10,974 nt of DNA from Cyanobacteria bacterium Co-bin13 (lineage in GTDB: Bacteria; Cyanobacteriota; Cyanobacteriia; Phormidesmidales; Phormidesmidaceae): contig JACVRP010000077.1 in assembly GCA_014534385.1 (NCBI GenBank), positions 1 through 10,974 on the forward strand, written 5' to 3'. Within the stretch, counting starts at the first letter, position 1. The number at the start of each line of letters is the position of its first letter. The notes beneath the pieces were generated by a model that saw nothing but the letters and a program-made list of their open reading frames with translations, was not told the DNA's origin and made no database searches. Below, one piece after another: positions 5,679-10,974 of the stretch. Position numbers and translations under genes: made by a program.

Positions 5679-7316
5679 TTACCACGGCAGGGTGAGATCG
5701 GGGTTGGGGCTGGGCGGCAGGGACTTACAGATAAACGCGAGAACGTAGATCTGATCGGGTGCTGTAGTGGTTTCAGAAGGTTTAGCCGCTGCCTCCGGAG
5801 TCTGACTGGAGCCTGGAGCCTGGGGTAGGGTGGGCCGGACAATCGCCTCCTGTTGAAGGCGCAGGAAGGCTTTAGAGGTGGCTTCCTGCTGAATGATCCG
5901 AGCCGCTGGCGTAACGGGTTGGCTGACGGCTGCCACCCGAACCTGCTGGGATAGGGTTGCTCCCTGCAACGTGCTGACTTGCGCTGTCTTAAGGGATTTG
6001 TTGGCAGCAGGCTGCACAGTATTTATCTGCGTGCTATTTATTTGAGTCAGATTGTGTTTAATTGGGGCGACCTGCAGATTTTGCTTGATTGGATGGGCTG
6101 TCTGACCGAGGGGAGCCTGTCCTAGCGGTTGGTTCAGGGGTCGTGTGCTGGCAGCAGCCTGGAGGTTGGGCTGGAGCTTGAGGACTTGTACCGCCCTGGA
6201 GAACTCTAACTTTTCAGCTGTGAGAGGTGTTTTGCTTGGGGTGGCACTGCTTTGAGTAGAGCCGCTTTGCCCTTGGCCTGTTGGCTGGCTGGCTCGTTTG
6301 ACCGTGATGTTGCGGGCAAAGACAACGGCTGTGACGTAGGCTGGGCAGTGCCCCGAGGCCGGTATTTTGCCGTCGGAAAGCTGCTTAGAGCTATCAGAAA
6401 AGCGCCAGAACCGGGCTTTAAACAGGTCAGGATTTAACCAGGTGCGGAGGATGGCTGCAGAGCTAAACTCCAGAGAGATGGAGGCAATATCTGAGGTTTG
6501 ATGGTCGGCTGCTAGACGCGATCGCAACTCCGCTGGAGCGGCCTTCACCATCGCCTCAACCTCATCCTTAGCTAGGGTAAAGGGCTGCCAGGAGCCTGCC
6601 TCCAGAGCATTTAGGGGAGAAAAACTGCTGGGATAAAACTGGACATTATTCGCATCCGTTAGCGCATTGATATCGGGGTTAAATTTTTCATTCCATTCAC
6701 CCCAGGTCTTGTTAGGGTTTTTAGCGCCTAACCGATTTCTCACCTGCTGGGCTTGTTCCACCTCCTGTTTAAAGCCTTCATTCACCCATCGCGTCTCCAG
6801 ATCACTGATTTGCTGACGCAGCTGGGGCTCCACCGTTTGCCAATGGGCCTTAGCCTCAGGGTCTGTGGCGGTTTCGCCCGTCAGCCTAGCAGTGGTGTAG
6901 CGTTCCCAAAGCACAAACGACTGATCGCGAAACTGGCTATACAGCTTAACGGCAGGGCTAGGCTCAAGCCAGCCATCGTCTCGCTTACTGTTCAAAAACT
7001 GCACTGCATTCTGGTACTCGGCCTCTTCCTGAGAGCTGCGGGTTGACTGGGCCAGCTGAGTGTCGTGCCCGCCTAAGACATCGCCGTAGACATCCCAGAG
7101 GTACTTTGCCTCGGTCGGTTGCCAGGCGTCACCAGTGGGGATGAGGTTGACCAACAGAGAAAACTCCCTCAAACGGGGTACGTTGAAGTCTTGAACAAAG
7201 CTCAGCTCGGCCTGGGTGTATTGCAGCGGTGTGACCGGAAAGCTGAGAAAAGTAGTGTCGTTCCCGAAAACTTTTTGGGCCTTGTGCATTAAGGCCAGTT
7301 GAGCAATAGCATCCAT
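5679..7316 (-). CDS. unknown protein, paralogue of upstream gene, Q/T/P-rich linker
   Basis: I do not recognise this 545-residue protein. It has no signal peptide or membrane segment. Visible layout: an N-terminal F-x-S-F motif (residues 23-40), a charged helical middle ending in WVNEGFK (Trp177), an aromatic segment FYPSSFSPLN then WQPFTL, a core with R-T-W-L (Arg291) and A-Y-V-T-A (Tyr327), a low-complexity linker rich in Q, N, T, S, A and P (about 341-520) with tandem 9-residue repeats, and a last block FICKSLPPSPNP (Cys530) ending in Trp. Each block has a counterpart in the same order in the 522-aa protein encoded just upstream, so the two are distant paralogues. The chosen start is the ATG at 7314-7316, which has GAGG nine bases upstream; a TTG five codons earlier has no ribosome-binding site. 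It lies 230 bases behind its paralogue and may share its transcript. Confidence 0.88.
   Translation of the reverse strand: MDAIAQLALMHKAQKVFGNDTTFLSFPVTPLQYTQAELSFVQDFNVPRLREFSLLVNLIPTGDAWQPTEAKYLWDVYGDVLGGHDTQLAQSTRSSQEEAEYQNAVQFLNSKRDDGWLEPSPAVKLYSQFRDQSFVLWERYTTARLTGETATDPEAKAHWQTVEPQLRQQISDLETRWVNEGFKQEVEQAQQVRNRLGAKNPNKTWGEWNEKFNPDINALTDANNVQFYPSSFSPLNALEAGSWQPFTLAKDEVEAMVKAAPAELRSRLAADHQTSDIASISLEFSSAAILRTWLNPDLFKARFWRFSDSSKQLSDGKIPASGHCPAYVTAVVFARNITVKRASQPTGQGQSGSTQSSATPSKTPLTAEKLEFSRAVQVLKLQPNLQAAASTRPLNQPLGQAPLGQTAHPIKQNLQVAPIKHNLTQINSTQINTVQPAANKSLKTAQVSTLQGATLSQQVRVAAVSQPVTPAARIIQQEATSKAFLRLQQEAIVRPTLPQAPGSSQTPEAAAKPSETTTAPDQIYVLAFICKSLPPSPNPDLTLPW
6048..6092 (-). repeat. 27-nt coding tandem repeat in the linker
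   Basis: An 18-base block CAGATTGTGTTTAATTGG (6048-6065) recurs at 6075-6092 with three mismatches, exactly 27 bases (nine codons) apart. On the coding strand it gives two copies of a P-I-K-[QH]-N-L unit. Shorter repeats adjoin it: T-Q-I-N-[ST] twice (about 6021-6050) and Q-P-L-G-Q-A-P-L-G-Q further upstream in the protein. This indicates that the linker grew by small duplications. Confidence 0.7.
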
Positions 7317-7325
7317 CGTAAAGTG

Positions 7326-7329
7326 CCTC
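7326..7329 (-). promoter_or_regulatory. ribosome-binding site fixing the start
   Basis: On the minus strand GAGG lies nine bases before the ATG at 7314-7316. It overlaps the alternative TTG start at 7329-7331, which itself is preceded only by CCCTTAA. This favours the ATG and a protein five residues shorter than the longest open frame. Confidence 0.6.
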
Positions 7330-7331
7330 AA

Positions 7332-7546
7332 TTAAGGGACATTGCAAAGATCTCTCCACCCCGTTTGAAGGGATCAGCTGAGCTGTAAAAGGGGTAGAAG
7401 AGACGTATAGCGATAGCCACTGAAATCAGGACGGGGTGCAGGGGTGGCCCTAGCTGGGGCAAAGCCCCCACACCCTCCCAAATTAGATGTCTTAAGCAGT
7501 GTGGCGACGGCTGTATCTTGAGATGTGCATCTTTAGATTGAGTCGC
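7332..7546. other. spacer between the two paralogues, G/C-rich block
   Basis: The middle of this spacer (about 7431-7480) is an asymmetric G-rich then C-rich block with a compact hairpin GGGGC-AAA-GCCCC (7456-7468), flanked by GGGTG and CACCC. On the minus strand it is followed by TGGCTATCGCTATACG, which has the look of a dispersed cyanobacterial intergenic repeat. Near the upstream gene's stop, GGCGAC (7503-7508) and GTCGCC (7542-7547) can pair, enclosing AGATG/CATCT. These structures may separate or attenuate the two genes; none is a textbook terminator. Confidence 0.4.
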
Positions 7547-9115
7547 CTAAATCCACTTCTCAATGTTGGGCAATGGATTGGGAGACTTAGGCAGCACATG
7601 GCACTTAAAGCCAACCACCTGCATACCCGGCACCCGCATCGTCTGGCCATCAAAGGTGTAGCCCTGCTTTGAGGTGGTTTCGCCCAGGCTGGTCGCTCGG
7701 GTGTGAGAGCCACCTAAGTTAAAGGGCCCAAAAGACAGCACACCACCGCCATTGGCGGACGACCGTTCATACTCCGAGAGATAGTTTGAGAAACCGCTGC
7801 TCTGGCCCAGGGATAGCTCTAGATCCTTAATCACCACCATTGCTGTGGGATAAGCGGGAATCAGCCCCTTGGCGGGATTGCCGCCATCACTGACCATTTG
7901 GGACCTAGCCTCGGGGTTATTCTGGTCAAAGCGCCAGGTTTTGCTGTTCAGGTAGGCAGTTTTAAGCCAGGGCCGAGCCACCAACACCTGAGCTATTTTG
8001 AAGGACAGTCGAAACCGGCTGGTGTCAAAGCTCACCTTCGATTCATAGGACGAGCTAGAATTGCTGGCCCCGCCGCCCCCGCCTACCGAGAAAAACCCTA
8101 GACTGAACCCGCCGCCCCCACGGGTGGAGGAAGCACGGGAAGCGTATTGGGAATTTTTGTATCGGTTGTGGCGCACCGAATTAAAGGTAAACTCGGTCCA
8201 CCCTGAGGCGCGGGTAAAGTTGCCCGGCACCACTGAGGTAAAGTAAAAATCGCTGCCAGAGGCCAGGCCGGTTAGCTTAGCCTTCGCCAGGTCGTCTTGA
8301 TACTGGGCTTTTAGCAGAGACATGTCTCGCTGCATGACCTGGTCAATAAAGGCATTAATGGCTTCGTAGTCGTTTTTGTAGCCGTTGGAAACCCAATCGC
8401 CTAGAGCTGCCTTGACTCGGTTACGCAAAATATTGGCATTCATTGCCCAGTAGTGCACGTCTTCGGGCCTACTAGCGGCGAGGGCGGCGATGCGTCGGCT
8501 GTTGTACTCCAGCGCGGCAGATTCATAGGCAGCCATCTTCTCCTGGTAAAGCCTAACGATGGGGCCATCTTCCGTCACCTCGCGCTCCCGGCCAAGCAGA
8601 TCAGTCTCCGTCCGAGTAACGTTTAGCAGTCCGCGAAAACGCTCGATTTTTTGTTTGATATCCTCGGGCAATTCTGACTGCATGACCTGACTCATGCGCA
8701 GAATATACTCATAGCGTTCTGAGAGGGTTCCCTCGTTGTTCATCACGCTTAGGCGGGTGTATTGCTGATTGTCAAGCTTAGCCAAATCGGGGACAAAATC
8801 AACGAGCCGAGCAAAGCTTTCGGCCTGCATGTACAGTCGAGCGGTATCGGTGGCTCGCAGCTGATCAAGCAGTTCCGGAGTGAGTTCTGGGGCTTCTGCT
8901 TCGGTACTGAGATTTTTGAGGGCATCTTTGTTAACAATACCGGTTAACCCCTGGCTAAGAAAGTCAAAATCTTCGGCCTGAATCGGTATTCCTGGAGCAC
9001 TCCAGCTAAAGAAGTTATCCTCAGAAGCTGGCACGTTATTATCACCACTGGTGAGAACATCGTACAAACTTGCCATGATCGAGTTAGCCAGGGCACTGGG
9101 TTTTTCAAAAGACAT
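7547..9115 (-). CDS. unknown protein with two glycine-rich loops
   Basis: I do not recognise this 522-residue protein. It lacks a signal peptide and membrane helices, so it is presumably cytosolic or exported by a non-classical route. Visible layout: FFSWSAPGIPIQAEDFDF (residues 35-52); a charged, helix-rich region (about 70-290) ending in WVSNGYK (Trp241) and FYFTSVVPGN; a first loop GGGGFSLGFFSVGG (333-346) followed by N-S-S-S-S; a core with R-P-W-L (Arg381), WRF and A-Y-P-T-A (Tyr422); a second loop GGGVLSFGPFNLGG (456-469); and FKCHVLPKSPNP (Cys505) at the end. Four of the blocks recur in order in the 545-aa protein encoded downstream. The ATG at 9113-9115 has AGGAG nine bases upstream. 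No mobile-element, phage or secretion gene is adjacent. The two loops resemble each other and could interact with membranes or drive assembly; that is speculation. Confidence 0.9.
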   Translation of the reverse strand: MSFEKPSALANSIMASLYDVLTSGDNNVPASEDNFFSWSAPGIPIQAEDFDFLSQGLTGIVNKDALKNLSTEAEAPELTPELLDQLRATDTARLYMQAESFARLVDFVPDLAKLDNQQYTRLSVMNNEGTLSERYEYILRMSQVMQSELPEDIKQKIERFRGLLNVTRTETDLLGREREVTEDGPIVRLYQEKMAAYESAALEYNSRRIAALAASRPEDVHYWAMNANILRNRVKAALGDWVSNGYKNDYEAINAFIDQVMQRDMSLLKAQYQDDLAKAKLTGLASGSDFYFTSVVPGNFTRASGWTEFTFNSVRHNRYKNSQYASRASSTRGGGGFSLGFFSVGGGGGASNSSSSYESKVSFDTSRFRLSFKIAQVLVARPWLKTAYLNSKTWRFDQNNPEARSQMVSDGGNPAKGLIPAYPTAMVVIKDLELSLGQSSGFSNYLSEYERSSANGGGVLSFGPFNLGGSHTRATSLGETTSKQGYTFDGQTMRVPGMQVVGFKCHVLPKSPNPLPNIEKWI

Positions 9116-9171
9116 GATAGGGTTCTCCTGCTTTTAATAAGTAGCCTTTTGGCAGCAGCTCCTGATTGCAT

Positions 9172-9234
9172 TCCCAATTAAATTTGCTTTGCTTAAGGCG
9201 CAACAATGGGCGAACCTAACACTGCTAATTGGGA
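9172..9234. promoter_or_regulatory. 9-bp inverted repeat upstream of the 522-aa gene
   Basis: TCCCAATTA (9172-9180) and TAATTGGGA (9226-9234) are exact reverse complements 45 bases apart, the nearer arm 57 bases upstream of the minus-strand start. The AT-rich arms and their place in the promoter region suggest paired operator half-sites for a regulator. This is inference; no known operator consensus was matched. Confidence 0.35.
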
Positions 9235-9280
9235 TTAAAAATGACTGCTTCTGCTGTTGGATACGCCTTCAATTATGGGA

Positions 9281-9294
9281 AGGGCTATAGCCCT
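9281..9294. repeat. perfect 14-bp palindrome
   Basis: AGGGCTATAGCCCT reads identically on both strands. It lies in the gene-free stretch, about 165 bases upstream of the minus-strand 522-aa gene. It could be a protein-binding site or part of a dispersed repeat. Confidence 0.5.
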
Positions 9295-9609
9295 CTGCCA
9301 TGCCCCCCGTGGGTAATCTAGTAAAGTTGGATACAAAACTAAATTTGGCCTGAAAAGAATTAGTTTCGTGGCCCACTCTGGCTTGTACTAACTAGTAATG
9401 AAGATGGGCATTTCAAGTAGAGGTGTGCTTGAAAACGCCGCGACAGCGCCCCTCCATACTGGGCATTAAGCGCTCCGACTCAAGTGTCTGAAATTCTTTC
9501 TTGCTGTAGCGCTGCCTTACATCTTTTGGCCAGCACGTCGCAAATTTGGCTTGTTAGGCTAGGATGAATGTCTCTGAAGCAGAGGAGTGGCTACTGCGCC
9601 AGGAGCCCT

Positions 9610-9672
9610 ATGCTTCAGCAAATCAGCCGCTACTTCACTTCCGATGAAATTTATGAGGTAGCTCATGACTGA
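9610..9672 (+). CDS. possible 20-aa leader ORF
   Basis: An ATG at 9610 with AGGAG four bases upstream (9601-9605) opens a 20-codon frame whose TGA (9670-9672) overlaps the start of the 59-aa gene at 9665. The frame is open back to an ATG at 9568, giving at most 34 residues. The overlap would allow translational coupling. Size alone makes it uncertain; the ribosome-binding site and overlap are the evidence. Confidence 0.25.
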   Translation: MLQQISRYFTSDEIYEVAHD

Positions 9673-9844
9673 TTTTGAAACCGCTTTAGCCGCCTATCAG
9701 GCTCACTGCGAAGTCTCTGACACCCCTTGCGAAGAAGCTGTGGAGAGCCTCTCCCAAGTTGTTAATGGGGTGGTCTATTTGCGGTCGAGGCCGACTGGCT
9801 ACGTAGCTCGTTATGACGTGCGTCGGAACCAGCTAGTGGTCTGA
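9665..9844 (+). CDS. small hypothetical protein, 59 aa
   Basis: A 59-residue soluble protein, not recognised. The first half is acidic and probably helical, with two cysteines seven residues apart (Cys15, Cys22); the second half alternates hydrophobic and basic residues (VVYLRSRPTGYVARYDV, QLVV) as in a small beta-sheet. No signal peptide or membrane segment. GAGGT at 9655-9659 lies five bases before the ATG, codon use is like the neighbouring genes, and a strong terminator hairpin begins 11 bases after the TGA. These together support a real monocistronic gene. It is convergent with the citramalate synthase gene. Function is unknown; an N-terminal helix with a basic beta tail would suit a small regulator or partner protein, but nothing shows it. 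Confidence 0.7.
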   Translation: MTDFETALAAYQAHCEVSDTPCEEAVESLSQVVNGVVYLRSRPTGYVARYDVRRNQLVV

Positions 9845-9855
9845 TAGCAGACCTG

Positions 9856-9888
9856 GTGAGGAAGAAGCCAACGGGGTTTCTCCCTCAC
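9856..9888 (+). terminator. strong hairpin terminator between convergent genes
   Basis: GTGAGG (9856-9861) pairs with CCTCAC (9883-9888); after one A-C mismatch AGAAGCC (9863-9869) pairs with GGTTTCT (9875-9881, one G-U), leaving a five-base loop. The 13-pair stem is followed by a T-rich stretch (CTAATCTTTTGTCTC) on the plus strand, so it most likely ends the 59-aa gene's transcript and may also block read-through from the convergent gene ending at 9917. Confidence 0.75.
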
Positions 9889-9916
9889 TCCCTAATCTTT
9901 TGTCTCTAAAGTGTCT

Positions 9917-10974
9917 CTAAGATGAAGGGGCCGCCAGCGCTGCAGGCACGGCTTCTTCCAGCTGCATCAGCCCGTACTCTAGCCCCTCCACCACCGCCTG
10001 ATAAGACGCTTCGATAATGTTGGCTGAAACGCCCAGAGTGGTCCAGCGGCTGCGGCCATCGCCAGATTCAACCAGGACACGGGTAATGGCTGCGGTACCG
10101 GCGGTGCTGTCGAGAATGCGCACTTTGTAGTCGGATAGCTGAAAATCTGCGATCGCAGGGTAAAAGTTCAGCAGGGCCTTTCGCAGGGCTTGGTCCAGGG
10201 CAGCAACGGGGCCATTGCCCTCAGCCGCTTCCAGGATGTCCTGACCGTTAACGGTGACTTTAACGGTGGCCAGCGAGTGCGTGCCCCAAGGGTCGCTGCC
10301 CGATAGCCGGTGGTCAAAGACCGGCCCCTTGGGGCCATCACACTGCACCTTAAATCCCTGCAGGGAAAAGTAGTGGGGTCGTCGGCCCAGAGCTTCGCGC
10401 ACCAGCAGCTCAAAACTGGCCTCTGCTGCTTCAAACTGATAGCCCTGGCGCTCTAGCTCCTTCAGCCGCTCTAAGAGCTGCCGCGCTATCGGGTCTTGCT
10501 TTTCTAGCGCAATGCCAAAGCTGCGGGCCTTAGAAATGACGTTGCTTAGCCCCGCCTGGTCTGACACGACAATGCGGCGGCGGTTGCCTACCTGTTCTGG
10601 CGCGATGTGCTCGTAGGTCAGCGGATTGCGCTCCACCGCACTCACGTGAATACCGCCCTTGTGGGCAAAGGCCGAGCGGCCCACAAAGGGCGCATGGTCG
10701 TCGGGGGCCAGGTTAACCACTTCGCTGACGAAGCGGCTGGTTTCCGTCAAATTAGTCAGCTGCTCTGAAGGTAGGCAGGGACGGCCCAGCTTTAGCTGCA
10801 GGTTGGGAATGACGCTACAGAGGTCAGCGTTACCGCAGCGCTCGCCGTAGCCATTGATCGTGCCCTGCACCATCGTGGCTCCGGCCATTACGGCAGCCAG
10901 GGCGTTGGCAACGGCAGTGCCGCCATCGTTGTGAGTGTGAATGCCGATTTGGGGGATGCGATCGCAATTCTGAG
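9917..10974 (-). CDS. cimA: citramalate synthase CimA, 5' end off the window
   Basis: Condenses pyruvate and acetyl-CoA to (R)-citramalate, the first step of threonine-independent isoleucine synthesis. The frame is open to the right edge, so about 352 codons are visible and roughly the first third of a protein of some 530 residues is missing; the ATG at 10886-10888 is internal. The visible part begins in the catalytic TIM barrel with IGIHTHNDGGTAVANALAAV (metal ligands His-x-His at 10925-10939) and VQGTINGYGERCGNADL, typical of citramalate rather than isopropylmalate synthases. GRSAFAHKGGIHVSAV follows, then a linker, and a C-terminal LeuA-type regulatory domain with HYFSLQGFKV, DYKVRILDS and NIIEASYQAVVEGLEYGL. 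That domain usually mediates feedback inhibition by isoleucine. A 2-isopropylmalate synthase is the main alternative but fits less well. It ends convergent to the 59-aa gene. Two HIP1 octamers lie inside. Confidence 0.94.
   Translation of the reverse strand, partial: QNCDRIPQIGIHTHNDGGTAVANALAAVMAGATMVQGTINGYGERCGNADLCSVIPNLQLKLGRPCLPSEQLTNLTETSRFVSEVVNLAPDDHAPFVGRSAFAHKGGIHVSAVERNPLTYEHIAPEQVGNRRRIVVSDQAGLSNVISKARSFGIALEKQDPIARQLLERLKELERQGYQFEAAEASFELLVREALGRRPHYFSLQGFKVQCDGPKGPVFDHRLSGSDPWGTHSLATVKVTVNGQDILEAAEGNGPVAALDQALRKALLNFYPAIADFQLSDYKVRILDSTAGTAAITRVLVESGDGRSRWTTLGVSANIIEASYQAVVEGLEYGLMQLEEAVPAALAAPSS

Larger units (their letters stand above)
9116..9609. other. gene-free stretch with palindromes
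   Basis: I see no convincing gene in these 494 bases. They hold the promoter side of the minus-strand 522-aa gene (with the inverted repeat 9172-9234), a perfect 14-bp palindrome at 9281-9294, GTTGGATAC twice (near 9256 and 9327), and the upstream region of the plus-strand small gene at 9665. Small frames such as a 23-codon one from 9399 lack ribosome-binding sites. A non-coding RNA is possible but I recognise none. Confidence 0.5.

Noticed and set aside
5679..9115. Phage, toxin-system or mobile-element cassette
   Set aside because: No transposase, integrase, phage structural or immunity gene, and no flanking terminal repeats are visible; only the two unknown paralogues are present.
9399..9470. 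23-codon plus-strand frame in the gene-free stretch
   Set aside because: No ribosome-binding site, no recognisable features, and length within chance expectation.
10886..10888. ATG as the start of the citramalate synthase gene
   Set aside because: The frame continues upstream into the conserved IGIHTHNDGGTAVANALAAV segment, so this Met is internal and the gene runs off the window.

Overview
The window looks like chromosomal DNA from a cyanobacterium. The octamer GCGATCGC (HIP1), abundant in many cyanobacterial genomes, occurs eight times, and the gene set fits: proA, folB, a 2-oxoglutarate decarboxylase / succinate-semialdehyde dehydrogenase pair and a citramalate synthase. Coding DNA is GC-leaning while some gaps are visibly AT-rich. 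A filamentous Leptolyngbya/Nodosilinea-like organism is a guess, not something the sequence proves.

Layout. A G-rich tandem repeat (6-60) precedes proA and folB (204-1936, plus strand, probably cotranscribed). An AT-rich gap of about 460 bases follows, with two hairpins and a doubtful minus-strand small ORF. Next come SSADH and the ThDP-dependent 2-oxoglutarate decarboxylase (2399-5545, plus strand). Together these two enzymes turn 2-oxoglutarate into succinate and bridge the missing 2-oxoglutarate dehydrogenase step of the cyanobacterial TCA cycle. A long inverted repeat (5601-5667) separates them from two convergent minus-strand genes (7547-9115, then 5679-7316). These two encode unrecognised proteins that are distant paralogues of each other. 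Beyond is a 494-base stretch without a convincing gene, then a 59-aa plus-strand gene (9665-9844) with a strong terminator hairpin, and finally the 3' two-thirds of a minus-strand citramalate synthase gene that runs off the right edge.

The metabolic genes share a theme: carbon skeletons and amino-acid or cofactor synthesis around 2-oxoglutarate, pyruvate and glutamate (proline, folate, TCA bypass, isoleucine via citramalate). The most novel part is the unknown paralogous pair. Both proteins share an N-terminal motif, a helical middle with W-V-x-x-G-[YF]-K, an R-x-W-L / Y-x-T-A core and a C-terminal F-x-C-x-x-L-P-x-S-P-N-P signature. They differ by lineage-specific insertions: two glycine-rich loops in one, and a long Q/T/P-rich linker with tandem micro-repeats in the other. 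No function could be assigned.
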